Source of the DNA: Campylobacter rectus
GTDB lineage: Bacteria > Campylobacterota > Campylobacteria > Campylobacterales > Campylobacteraceae
Length of the DNA stretch: 64,000 nt
Assembly (NCBI RefSeq): GCF_004803795.1
Contig: NZ_CP012543.1
Span: 248,001-312,000 of the forward strand
Direction of reading: 5' to 3'
Shown: piece by piece, positions 49,781 through 58,020 of the stretch
Numbering within the stretch: the first letter of the stretch is position 1
Layout: every line of letters starts with the position of its first letter
The notes under the pieces: model-generated
The model's database searches: none
Told to the model about the DNA's origin: nothing
The model's input: only the letters and a program-made list of their open reading frames with translations
Program-made: the position numbers and the translations under genes

Positions 49781-51634
49781 ATGAGAGTTACTATTGGTTT
49801 AGTTGCGGCTGCGACGGCACTGCTCGCAAACGGCGCAAATCCCGACGTCATAAAGCCGGTTAAGGATTTTACGCCTCCGCCGCCTTATACGCCAAACATC
49901 GCTCAAAGCGCTTTTCCGGAAAATCAATTCGACCGCGCGCCTAGGGACGATTATTTTTTCGTAACGGATTTGCTCAATAATTCGATGGATAAATTTCATG
50001 TAGCGGGCGGATTTTACGGCAGGACGTTTTATGGCTCGGGACTTTTTAAATACCGCGGCGCAAATTTCTATACGATCTTAAACGCGAATTTTTCTAAAGC
50101 CAACCGCTACAAAGACGGCGGCGGCAGGGAGTGGAACTACGGCTACGCCAGGCAGGGACAAAGCGCGGTCGTGGGTTTCGTGCCTAGCGAGCTAAGCGAG
50201 TTTAGATTTACGCTCGTGCACGACAACATCGACGACGACAAACAGCCTCAGTATCTCATAGACGCCGTTAAGACCGAGCGATACGTCGGTAAATTTAACG
50301 CCCGTATCGGCGCGGAAGATCTATCAAATACGCTAAATTTCGAGCTGATGCTGCGCGATATGGAAAGAAAGATCAATAACTATCGCTTAAGGCGCGCACC
50401 AAATACGGTCAAGGTAGAGCTGGATAGAAAAATCGTAGACGCCGAGCTAAGATACGATGCAGATCTGGGCGGTTTTCACAATCTTGTCGGCATCAGCTAT
50501 CAGCACGATAATCACGAGGGCAAAAGATACGTAAAACGGCCGAGCGGCTGGGTTTTTAACGGATATAGATTTGCCGATATCGTAAATAAACGAACGAGGA
50601 TTTTTGATACGCTAAGCTATAAATTTAACGACTTTCACAAGCTTAGCCTTGCTCTAAACTACGATTGGATGAGGTCGAATTTAAAGGGGCTAAACGAGCC
50701 TTATTTCGCGCCGGCCGTGCCGCTAAGGACCGTAAAAGGGCTTATTCGCAGCATTTACGGCTATGATTTTGACGGCAACGTCAAGCAAGACGGCCTAAGC
50801 GCCAGCCTAAAATACGATTTTGCGCCAAACGAGCTGGATAGCTACTATGCGGCGCTCGAGAGCTTGCAGCGTATACCGGGCAATATGGAGCGATTTAGCA
50901 CGCTTTACGGTCCGCTAGATAACGGCTGGATTAGCAACCCGCTGCTAAAACCGGAGCGTCACAACCGCGTAAATTTGGGCTTTACTTACAAAAGCGAATT
51001 TTATAAAGAATACTTAAGCTCGCGTCAGGGCGAGGATAGCTTTAGCATAGGCGGGCACTTTATCGCAGACGACGCGCAGGATCTGGTTATCTACGATCGC
51101 CGCCACTTAGCCGCGGCTGCGCCGATAAATAAAAACGCCGTTATAACGCGCAACGTCGATGCTAGAATTTACAGCGTAAATTTGCGCGGCGAGTATAATT
51201 TCGCGCGAAATTTCGGGCTAAAAGCATCGTTATTTTACAACTACGGACAAAATAAAACCGACGGCAGACCGCTTTATCAGATCCGTCCGTTTGAGGCAAA
51301 TTTGGCCCTTGACTACAAAGACTACGCGAGCTTTGGCAGCTACAATATCGGCACGGTGGCACGCTACGTAGCAAAGCAAAATAGGGGAGATTTTGATAAA
51401 ACTACCGGCTTTGGCATCGACAAGCGCGAAGCGGCTAGGAGCTTTGCGACGATGGACGTTTACGGCGGATTTGAGTTTAAAAACAGCTGGGGCGTGAGGC
51501 TTGGCGTCACGAATATCTTTGATAAAGATTACGCCGAGTTTATCAGCGGCGAGCACGTAGGGGCGCTGTATCCGAACCCGGTGGTGCGTGCGCCGGGGAG
51601 GGCAGTGTTTGTCAGCTTTCACTCTAGTTTTTAA
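49781..51634 (+). CDS. TonB-dependent-receptor-like outer-membrane barrel without visible plug
   Basis: Signal peptide at 1-19, then strand-like segments from about residue 65 to a C-terminal Phe (FVSFHSSF). GVTNIFDKDYAEF near 575 and LLKPERHNRVNLGF near 387 are typical of TonB-receptor barrels, in the style of NosA/OprC copper receptors. The plug domain of about 120 residues that should follow the signal peptide is missing: only about 45 residues lie between signal and first strands. 617 residues is correspondingly short. Whether this works as an open pore, uses a separate plug, or is a truncated gene is not clear. It is bracketed by two structured repeats. Confidence 0.75.
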   Translation: MRVTIGLVAAATALLANGANPDVIKPVKDFTPPPPYTPNIAQSAFPENQFDRAPRDDYFFVTDLLNNSMDKFHVAGGFYGRTFYGSGLFKYRGANFYTILNANFSKANRYKDGGGREWNYGYARQGQSAVVGFVPSELSEFRFTLVHDNIDDDKQPQYLIDAVKTERYVGKFNARIGAEDLSNTLNFELMLRDMERKINNYRLRRAPNTVKVELDRKIVDAELRYDADLGGFHNLVGISYQHDNHEGKRYVKRPSGWVFNGYRFADIVNKRTRIFDTLSYKFNDFHKLSLALNYDWMRSNLKGLNEPYFAPAVPLRTVKGLIRSIYGYDFDGNVKQDGLSASLKYDFAPNELDSYYAALESLQRIPGNMERFSTLYGPLDNGWISNPLLKPERHNRVNLGFTYKSEFYKEYLSSRQGEDSFSIGGHFIADDAQDLVIYDRRHLAAAAPINKNAVITRNVDARIYSVNLRGEYNFARNFGLKASLFYNYGQNKTDGRPLYQIRPFEANLALDYKDYASFGSYNIGTVARYVAKQNRGDFDKTTGFGIDKREAARSFATMDVYGGFEFKNSWGVRLGVTNIFDKDYAEFISGEHVGALYPNPVVRAPGRAVFVSFHSSF

Positions 51635-51673
51635 AATTTGAGCGGGCGGCTCGTCTCGTGGGCGTATTTAACG

Positions 51674-51735
51674 GAGCTAGTAAAAATTTAGCTCGATAGA
51701 CTAAATGTCTTATCTTCGTTAAATTTTTACGTCGC
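51674..51735. repeat. Hairpin repeat, copy B
   Basis: GAGCTAG, outer arms AAAAATTTA (51682-51690) and TAAATTTTT, an inner hairpin around AGAC-TAAAT-GTCT and final CGTCGC. Same order of parts as copy A at 22150-22212 although the two sites are 29 kb apart. Lies just after the receptor gene and may end its transcript. Confidence 0.55.
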
Positions 51736-51783
51736 TTCTGCTTGCAGTTGCGACCGCAAGGGAAGCAAAGCCCTTAAATCCAT

Positions 51784-52514
51784 CTCACGATACTTCGCCT
51801 TATAGTTTTGCGTTCAAATTTGAAGTCAAATTTACAAATTTGGTTTCAAATTTTACTCACCGAGACCCGCACCTTGAAAATGCTAAATTTAAACCCGCGA
51901 CGCTTTGCGTTAGCAAAGCTATGTCGCCACCTCTCACGTGCAGTGGGGTAGGTGGGGGTTTCTGCGTCGCTGCGCTAGCAGCTGCAAGCAGACGGGGGGC
52001 GGGTCTGCTTTGCAGTTGCGAGTGCATAGCACGACGCAAAGGAAAAGGGTGCTCTACTTCGCTTCGCTCGTAGCTGTAAACAGAGCGTAAGTAGGTCTGC
52101 TCTGCTTCGCATTCTGCTCGCAGCTTTTGGGGAAGCAGTTACGAGCCGCAGGCGGTCTTAGCCCCATAGGGCGACAGTAGCGACCGCAAGGGAAGCTAAG
52201 TAAAGCCCCTTCCGCCACCCAAGAAAAAGAGAAAGCTGGATACAAAAAGGAAGCTCTTTTGCATCGCTACGCTTTCAACTGTAAAATAGAGCGTAATTCA
52301 AGCTGCTTTTTCCTTAACAAGTAAAGCTAGCGTGTTACAAAAAAGTTGGATTTTAAAAATTTGAGTATTTAAATTTAACAACCCAAATCAATAAAATTTC
52401 AAAATTTAAATCAAGATTTTGGATTTAAATCTTGGATATAATTATCAAAAATGAGTTGAGGTAAAGTCAAATTTGCCTCGCGTAAATTTAGCATTTTAGC
52501 GGTGCGGGTCTCGG
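51784..52514. repeat. Structured interspersed repeat, copy 2
   Basis: Core ends are an imperfect 31-bp inverted repeat, 28 of 31 bases matching: CCGAGACCCGCACC...GCTAAATTT at 51860-51890 and its complement at 52484-52514. Inside: TCGCCACCTCTCACGTGCAG, then hairpin GCAGAC...GTCTGC as in copy 1, then sequence not shared with copy 1, including two 'CGACCGCAAGGGAAGC'-type words (51750s and 52180s). No transposase frame. Confidence 0.7.
52437..52442 (+). promoter_or_regulatory. -10 box upstream of the NitT/TauT-type transporter
   Basis: TATAAT in GGATATAATTATCAAAAATG, very like the receptor promoter. It lies inside repeat copy 2, about 320 bp before the ATG, after a hairpin CAAGATTT/AAATCTTG (52411-52433). 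It suggests the repeat supplies the promoter, with a long leader. Confidence 0.4.
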
Positions 52515-52762
52515 CCGCCTAAATTTAACAAATTGGGCGTTCAAATTTGCAGAGTCGCGCGACGCGACAAGCTCAAATTTAACTTTGGATTTTAAATTTG
52601 GCTAACTAATGGCTAAATCGGCATCAAAATTTAATCTGGCACAATCTCGCACAGGCAATAAATTTGACAGCCGTGACGGCAAATTTTAGCCCAAATTTAA
52701 CCCGCGAGCTAAAAAAGCAAAGCGTAAATTTAAAAATAGAATTTTAATACAAGGAGAAAGTT

Positions 52763-53725
52763 ATGAACAGAAGAGGATTTTTAGGGCTCGGCGCGGCGCT
52801 GGGCGCGACGGCTTTTGCGCCGAATTTGCTTGCTAAAGAGAGGTTTGACGTGTGGGGGATGCCCGCGATCCCCAGCACGATGCTGGCCGTGGCGACTCTG
52901 CAAGGCGAGCTAAACAAAACTCACGATATGAAGCTAAGGATCTGGAACAGCCCCGATCAGCTGCGCGCCGGCGTGGCTAGCGGCGAGATGAAACTAACCG
53001 CGGCGCCTAGCAACGTGGGCGTAAATTTGGCTAATCAAGGCATAAATTTCAGGCTGCTAAACATTATGACTAACGGCCTTCAAAACATCATCGTTAAAGA
53101 CTCTAATATCAAAAGCATCGAGGATTTGGTCGGTAAAAAGCTAATCATGCCGTTTAAAAACGATATGCCCGATATCGTGCTACGCGCTATTTGCAAAAAA
53201 CGAGGCGTAGATATCTCTAAAATCGAGATCAACTACGTTCAAACCCCGCCGGAAGCCATAGGGCTGTTTTTGCAAAAAGATTTCGACGCAGCCCTGTCGA
53301 TCGAGCCGATGAGCTCGGCTGCGATACTGCGCGGTAAAAAAATGGGTGTAAACGTGCGCGTGGGCTTTGAGCTGCCCGAGGTTTGGGGCGAGAGCTTCGG
53401 TATCAAGCCCTATATCCCGCAGGCAGGTCTCATCGTGGATCTAGACTACTATAACGCAAACAGAGAGGTTTTTGAGATATTTCACAAAGACCTGCAAAAC
53501 GCTCTAAAATGGATCCTGGAAAATAAACAAAGCGCGGCTAAAATCGGCGCACAGTATCTGCCGGCTCCGGAGCCTGCGCTGGCAAACGCGTTTGAGCGTT
53601 CAAATTTGACCGTGACGAAGGCTAAGGATTTAACGGACGAGCTTATGAGCTTTTTTGAGGTGCTTTTTGAGCTAAATCCTAAGCTTCTCGGCGGTAAAAT
53701 GCCTGATAAGAGCCTGTTTTTATGA
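52763..53725 (+). CDS. NitT/TauT-type ABC substrate-binding protein, Tat-exported
   Basis: Twin-arginine signal NRRGFLGLG then a hydrophobic stretch ending LLAKE near 25. The body is a periplasmic-binding fold of the NMT1/THI5-like/SsuA class (SIEDLVGKKLIMPF near 114, FDAALSIEPMS near 176). Exported folded, which is unusual for this class and suggests a bound cofactor or fast folding. The ligand is unknown; nitrate, sulfonates, pyrimidine precursors and metal complexes are all possible in this superfamily. Confidence 0.85.
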   Translation: MNRRGFLGLGAALGATAFAPNLLAKERFDVWGMPAIPSTMLAVATLQGELNKTHDMKLRIWNSPDQLRAGVASGEMKLTAAPSNVGVNLANQGINFRLLNIMTNGLQNIIVKDSNIKSIEDLVGKKLIMPFKNDMPDIVLRAICKKRGVDISKIEINYVQTPPEAIGLFLQKDFDAALSIEPMSSAAILRGKKMGVNVRVGFELPEVWGESFGIKPYIPQAGLIVDLDYYNANREVFEIFHKDLQNALKWILENKQSAAKIGAQYLPAPEPALANAFERSNLTVTKAKDLTDELMSFFEVLFELNPKLLGGKMPDKSLFL

Positions 53726-54519
53726 TACTTATCGATAACGTCAAAAAAGACCGCGGTGCGTTTTTAAAGGTCGCTGACTACCTTTGGGGCGGCTTTAGCG
53801 GTCTTGCCACGATAGCGCTTATTATCGCGCTTTGGCAGATCGGCAGCGAGCTGGGAGGGGAGTTTTTGCTCCCCGCGCCCGAGGCGGTTTTTGTGCGGGC
53901 TTACGAGCTTTTGGCGGATTACAAAAACAGCGAGATAAATATCACTCTCGTGCGCTCGCTAGTCGGAGTCGGTACGGCCTGTGCCATCGGTATCACGCTA
54001 GGTCTAGTTGCGGGCGCTTATAGAAGCTTTGCCGCGTTTTTAAAGCCCGTTATCACGACGCTGCTTTCTATGCCGCCTATTATTTGGATCGTTTTAGCTA
54101 TATTTTGGTTCGGGTTTGGAAACGCGAGCACCGTCTTTACGATCATTATCACGGTTTTGCCGCTAACTTTTGCCAGCTCGATGGTAGGCATGATGAGCGT
54201 TAGCGAGGAGCTAAAGGAGATGTTTGACGCGTATAAACTAGGCGTTTGCAAAAAGATTCGCCACCTATACGTTCCGCACCTAACCAGCCATATCATCAGC
54301 TCTTTAAGCGTCGCCGTGGGTATGGGCGTAAAGATCGTCATCATGGGCGAGCTGCTAGGCGCAAACGACGGTATGGGCGCTAAGATCGCAAGCGCTAGAG
54401 TGATGCTAGATACCACCGAAGTGATGGCCTACGTCGTGCTTACTATCGCTATCATTATGCTTTTTGAGTATCTGGTTATCGAGCCGCTAAAGATCACGCT
54501 AATGCCGTGGAAAAGGTAG
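53722..54519 (+). CDS. NitT/TauT-type ABC permease
   Basis: Six predicted membrane segments and the coupling-loop motif EELKEMFDAYKLG near 164. FLLPAPEAVF near 50 is a hallmark of this permease class. Overlaps the binding-protein gene by four bases and precedes the ATPase by 6 bp. Confidence 0.9.
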   Translation: MILIDNVKKDRGAFLKVADYLWGGFSGLATIALIIALWQIGSELGGEFLLPAPEAVFVRAYELLADYKNSEINITLVRSLVGVGTACAIGITLGLVAGAYRSFAAFLKPVITTLLSMPPIIWIVLAIFWFGFGNASTVFTIIITVLPLTFASSMVGMMSVSEELKEMFDAYKLGVCKKIRHLYVPHLTSHIISSLSVAVGMGVKIVIMGELLGANDGMGAKIASARVMLDTTEVMAYVVLTIAIIMLFEYLVIEPLKITLMPWKR

Positions 54520-54525
54520 TTTGCT

Positions 54526-55215
54526 ATGCTGGAACTTCAAAATTTAGAATACGAAATTTTACGCGACAAGGTCGTGCGCGATTTTAGCCTAAAGGTCGGC
54601 GCGGGCGAAGTGGTGACGCTATTTGGCGCGAGCGGCTGCGGTAAAACAACGATCCTGCGCCTGATATCGGGGCTTATCGATCCGCGCAAAGGTAAAATAA
54701 TCAATAAATTTAACAAAACGACCTATCTCTTTCAGGAAAATCGCCTGCTCGAGTGGAAAAACGCGCTCGATAACGTGCTGCTCGTGATGGATGAGCCTGA
54801 CGAAAAGACCGTGCTAGAGCTCTTTGCTAGACTTGGCTTAACCGAAAAAGACGCGTTAAAGTACCCTGACGAGCTAAGCGGCGGTATGCGCCAAAGGGTT
54901 GCTTTCGTGCGGGCGATCGTGACAAAGCCTGATTTGCTGCTGATGGACGAGCCGTTTTCGGGGCTTGATTATGATATGAAAGAAATCCTGATAGACATCG
55001 TCACGCGCCGCGTCGAGGAAGGTATGAGTGTAGTGCTGGTAACTCACGATAGGATGGAGGCGGCCAGGATGTCTAGTAAAATTTGCTTTTTAGCGAGCAA
55101 GGGCGCGGTGATCGAGCGCGAGCTAGAGCTTGACCGCGCCTTTTCGCAGCGGGATTTTGCCTACGCTAGCGGTGTGATAGACGAAAATTTTAAAGGAAAA
55201 ATTTATTATGATTAA
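54526..55215 (+). CDS. NitT/TauT-type ABC ATPase
   Basis: Walker A GASGCGKTT at 36-44, signature LSGGMRQR near 121, Walker B LLLMDEPFSGLD near 143, switch LVTHD near 175. 229 residues, on the short side for the family. Overlaps the next gene by 8 bp. Confidence 0.92.
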   Translation: MLELQNLEYEILRDKVVRDFSLKVGAGEVVTLFGASGCGKTTILRLISGLIDPRKGKIINKFNKTTYLFQENRLLEWKNALDNVLLVMDEPDEKTVLELFARLGLTEKDALKYPDELSGGMRQRVAFVRAIVTKPDLLLMDEPFSGLDYDMKEILIDIVTRRVEEGMSVVLVTHDRMEAARMSSKICFLASKGAVIERELELDRAFSQRDFAYASGVIDENFKGKIYYD

Positions 55216-56314
55216 CGACTTTTTCACTCATCCGATGAGAATTTTTTTCCTTACGAGTGCGGTTTGCGCGGTGCTAGGCGGGGCGATATTTTTTACGCCC
55301 GTAGATTTCGTCAGCTGGCACAAATTTATCTTTTTGCACCTTGTTGCAGCCCTTGCGTACGCGGGATTTTTGCTGACGGGGCTAACGGACTGGACGAATT
55401 TCGGAGGTTCGTTTAAAGCTCACGCCTACGCTATGTTTTCGTTTTTTGCGGCGGGTTTTTTTAGCGCGTTTTTTAGCCTGTTTGCGGCTCATTTTTTTAT
55501 GGCGCTTTTTTGGGCGTATCTAGCAGGGCTTTGCGTCTATATGATCTGGCTTGATAGAAACGACGATCAGCTGGGCGTTTTAGCATTTTTACTCGGCATT
55601 TTGGGATTTGAGATTTACTATCTGATTAGCGGTGAGGAGAAATTTTTAAATTTACAAATCCACCTGCACGTTATCGCGATTTTGCTCGTATCTTTTCGAG
55701 TTAGCGTGGTGCTTGGCAAAGAGGCGCTAAACCGCGAGCCTGGCATGCAAGACGCGGCTTTCGTGCCAAATTTCGTTTATAAAAACATCGCGATCGTGAG
55801 CGTTTGTGCGTTTTTGCTAGTTAGCTTGTTTTTTGAAGGCAGCAAGGCTATAAATTTCGCCGCGATAGCCTGCGGTAGCGCGATTTTAGCCAAGCTAAAA
55901 GAGTGGCACTACAAGGAGCTTTTGCGTCATAGCTTCGTGATTTACTACTACTTGATGCAGCTTTTGCTGGCCGCGGCGTATATCCTTTACGGCGCGAGCG
56001 GGATTTTGGGGCTAGGGCTGGAGGCGAACATGCTGCACGTCATCGCGCTAAACGGCATTATCTTTAGCATCATGCTTATCTTTAACATCGCGGGTTTGCG
56101 CCACAGCGGGCAGGAGCTTGAGTTTTTGCGCCTTAGCAAGATCGCCTTTGCGCTTGTTATTGCCGCAGGTGTTTGCAGAGACTTTTTAGCTTACGTTTGG
56201 AGCGGATTTTACATCCATGTGCCCGCAACTCTTATCGCCGTAGCCTTCGCGCTTTGGTTTATCGATTTTTATAAAATTTTTAGAGATAATGAATTCTCGG
56301 GCGATCCGGAGTAA
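55208..56314 (+). CDS. NnrS-like multi-span membrane protein
   Basis: About ten to eleven membrane segments over 368 residues, with His residues in membrane-edge positions: WHKFIFLHLVAALAYAG near 34-50, IHLHVIAILL near 150 and HVIALNGIIFSIMLIFNIAG followed by LRHSGQ near 275-300. The last resembles the H...G...M..R...GHTG pattern of NnrS, a heme/copper membrane protein linked to nitric-oxide stress. Coupled to the ABC transporter. Its last 14 codons and terminator are duplicated at 61028-61080. Confidence 0.6.
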   Translation: MINDFFTHPMRIFFLTSAVCAVLGGAIFFTPVDFVSWHKFIFLHLVAALAYAGFLLTGLTDWTNFGGSFKAHAYAMFSFFAAGFFSAFFSLFAAHFFMALFWAYLAGLCVYMIWLDRNDDQLGVLAFLLGILGFEIYYLISGEEKFLNLQIHLHVIAILLVSFRVSVVLGKEALNREPGMQDAAFVPNFVYKNIAIVSVCAFLLVSLFFEGSKAINFAAIACGSAILAKLKEWHYKELLRHSFVIYYYLMQLLLAAAYILYGASGILGLGLEANMLHVIALNGIIFSIMLIFNIAGLRHSGQELEFLRLSKIAFALVIAAGVCRDFLAYVWSGFYIHVPATLIAVAFALWFIDFYKIFRDNEFSGDPE

Positions 56315-56330
56315 AATTATTTTACTCCGG
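56276..56330 (+). repeat. Left boundary copy: gene tail plus terminator
   Basis: Final codons RDNEFSGDPE-stop plus a palindromic terminator with 11-bp arms CCGGAGTAAAA/TTTTACTCCGG (56306-56330). The right copy at 61028-61080 matches about 45 of 49 bases over the shared part. The two copies bracket the TerB island. Confidence 0.75.
56306..56330. terminator. Terminator of the ABC/NnrS-like operon
   Basis: Perfect 11-bp inverted repeat with loop TTA that includes the TAA stop region; symmetric, so it can work on both strands. Confidence 0.75.
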
Positions 56331-56419
56331 AGCTAAATCTTTAAAATGCATCAAATTTGACACAACCTGTCCGTAAATTTTGTATAATAACCAAAATTAA
56401 ATGTAAAAAGGGAAAACTC

Positions 56420-56631
56420 TTGGGAGCTCAAAAATCTAGGGGGGGGGCGATAGCCTTTCTAAAAGATTATCTTATTTAAAAAGACAGCTAAGTTTTGGCG
56501 CTCTACTTGCTATTTTAAATTTAGTCTTTAAAGTTCTTAATTATACTTCTTTATGCTTTTGTCATTTGCCGTATTATAAAAATTTCAACAATTTAAAATT
56601 ATCTATGTTTTATCAAAGTGCTTTTGTATGA
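56420..56631 (+). pseudogene. Possible phase-variable small ORF with a G9 tract, currently out of frame
   Basis: From TTG 56420 (AAAAAGGGAAAA upstream) the frame reads MGAQKSR and enters nine G (56439-56447). As given it stops after 19 codons. With ten G, or seven, it would run on through SLSKRLSYLKRQLSFGALLA to the stop at 56629-56631, about 70 residues with one hydrophobic segment. Campylobacter contingency genes use such G tracts. Confidence 0.4.
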
Positions 56632-56735
56632 ATTTTCAATCATAGAATAAAAGGAGGTCATTTAGATGGTAATTTGGTCGGTGGTGCTTGAGATAAAGCT
56701 AAAATGAGTTTTAATTTTAAACTAAAGGAGAAAAT

Positions 56736-57197
56736 ATGTTTTTAAATTTATTGAGCGAGGAGTCTAAAAAGGCGTTTTTAGAGCTCGCTTTGATATGTGC
56801 TAGATCAAGCGAATATGCTGGAGCAGCCGAAAGCGAAGTGCTTGAGAGATACTGCGAGGAAATGAATATTGAGGTACCAAAAAAGACTTTTAGAGCCGAT
56901 TTTATAGTTGACGCATTTACGAGCGATAGAGCAAAATTTGATACCGAGATAGAAGAAATAATAGAATCTATTCGCGAAGACTATGGCGATATTTTAAGAG
57001 CCAAAAGGATTATTTGTTTCGAGCTATTTGCAATGATAAACGCAGACGGTGTTAAGGACGAGCTGGAGGATGCGATACTCTCTAAGCTGGATGCATACGA
57101 AGCGAGTAAACTAGACATGTTGGCGGCTATTGTAAATAGCCACTTTAAAGTTTTTGACGACATAGAAAATCTTTACAATAAAACGAGAAAGGCATAA
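56736..57197 (+). CDS. TerB-like helical protein of the island
   Basis: 153 residues, acidic, all-helical by composition. The opening MFLNLLSEESKKAFLELALICAR and later FELFAMINADG are in the style of TerB-like domains. No membrane segment. First intact gene of a tight set of four: next ATG 3 bp after its stop. TerB-like proteins are found in membrane-linked stress and phage-response complexes; its exact role is unknown. Good ribosome site AAAGGAG. Confidence 0.7.
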   Translation: MFLNLLSEESKKAFLELALICARSSEYAGAAESEVLERYCEEMNIEVPKKTFRADFIVDAFTSDRAKFDTEIEEIIESIREDYGDILRAKRIICFELFAMINADGVKDELEDAILSKLDAYEASKLDMLAAIVNSHFKVFDDIENLYNKTRKA

Positions 57198-57199
57198 AA

Positions 57200-57757
57200 A
57201 TGTTTTTAAAGGATTTTACCAACGATGAAACAAGAGGAAATTTTATAAGATTAGCCGCTATTGCTTTAGGTTCAAATAAACCTAAAGTTCAAACCGATGT
57301 ATCACAAGTCGCTAAAAGTGTGATAAGAGTAGCTGGAATTAGTGTGTTCGGACTTGCGGGCGCTTTGGCTACAGGAGTATTTTCTGGTCTTGCTTATGGT
57401 TTCATAGGCAGGGATGATGAAAAAAGACACATACTAAATAATTATATTTTAGAAGCTCAGCTAAAAGAATTTGACCTGCAAGGTGCGATGGATGACGGTC
57501 TAGTTATAACCAAAATGGAACATAGCGAACTTGTCGAGGAAATAAAGGAGTTAGTAACTGGCGCTGATTTAAAATTTTACATAGAATTTAAAATGCTGGC
57601 AGCTGGTTTGGAGCAAAACGATATTTTAAATTTGATGGACGAATTCATAAAAATCGAGCTTAAGGCGACTGATGAAATAATCAATTTGTGCGATAACTGG
57701 GTGATGAATACTCTGTTTTTTAGCAACTATGTTAAAAAAGAGCTAAGAATAGACTGA
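57200..57757 (+). CDS. TerB-like protein with glycine-zipper membrane hairpin
   Basis: 185 residues. The opening MFLKDFTNDETRGNFIRLA parallels the preceding protein, so the two look related. Residues about 48-72 are a Gly/Ala-rich hydrophobic segment (GLAGALATGVFSGLAYGF) that could enter a membrane. The rest is helical and acidic. Stop overlaps the next ATG (TGATG). Unknown family. Confidence 0.65.
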   Translation: MFLKDFTNDETRGNFIRLAAIALGSNKPKVQTDVSQVAKSVIRVAGISVFGLAGALATGVFSGLAYGFIGRDDEKRHILNNYILEAQLKEFDLQGAMDDGLVITKMEHSELVEEIKELVTGADLKFYIEFKMLAAGLEQNDILNLMDEFIKIELKATDEIINLCDNWVMNTLFFSNYVKKELRID

Positions 57758-58017
57758 TGTTTTCTTGCGATGCTTGCGGTATTTGTTGCAGGCACATTAG
57801 AGACATAAAGGAGCTTGAGCGTTTTATGCTAGATGACGGCAGCTGCGTAAATTTAGATAAAATGAGTAATCTTTGTAAAATTTACGAAGCGCGTCCGCAA
57901 ATTTGTAGGATAGACGAGATGTATGAGGCGAAGTTTAAACGATACTTCAGTAAAGAGGCGTTTTACGAATTAAACGAAAATGCCTGCAAAAAACTAAAAG
58001 AAATTTATAAAGGATAA
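57757..58017 (+). CDS. YkgJ-type cysteine-cluster protein
   Basis: 86 residues with the cluster CDACGICCRH at 4-13, then C31, LCKIYEARPQICR near 42-54 and C77. This is the YkgJ (Zn/Fe-chelating CxxCxxCC) pattern. In this family the cysteines hold a metal or iron-sulfur centre. Coupled to the genes on both sides, so it is probably a working part of the island system, perhaps a redox or metal sensor. Confidence 0.75.
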   Translation: MFSCDACGICCRHIRDIKELERFMLDDGSCVNLDKMSNLCKIYEARPQICRIDEMYEAKFKRYFSKEAFYELNENACKKLKEIYKG

Positions 58018-58020
58018 TAT

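Noticed and set aside
51840-52073. 77-codon frame in repeat copy 2
   Set aside because: Same reason: it follows repeat sequence and is not kept in copy 1.
52480-52762. TPP or other known riboswitch before the NitT/TauT-type transporter
   Set aside because: The transporter class made a thiamine-precursor riboswitch worth looking for, but the CTGAGA core and partner elements are absent.
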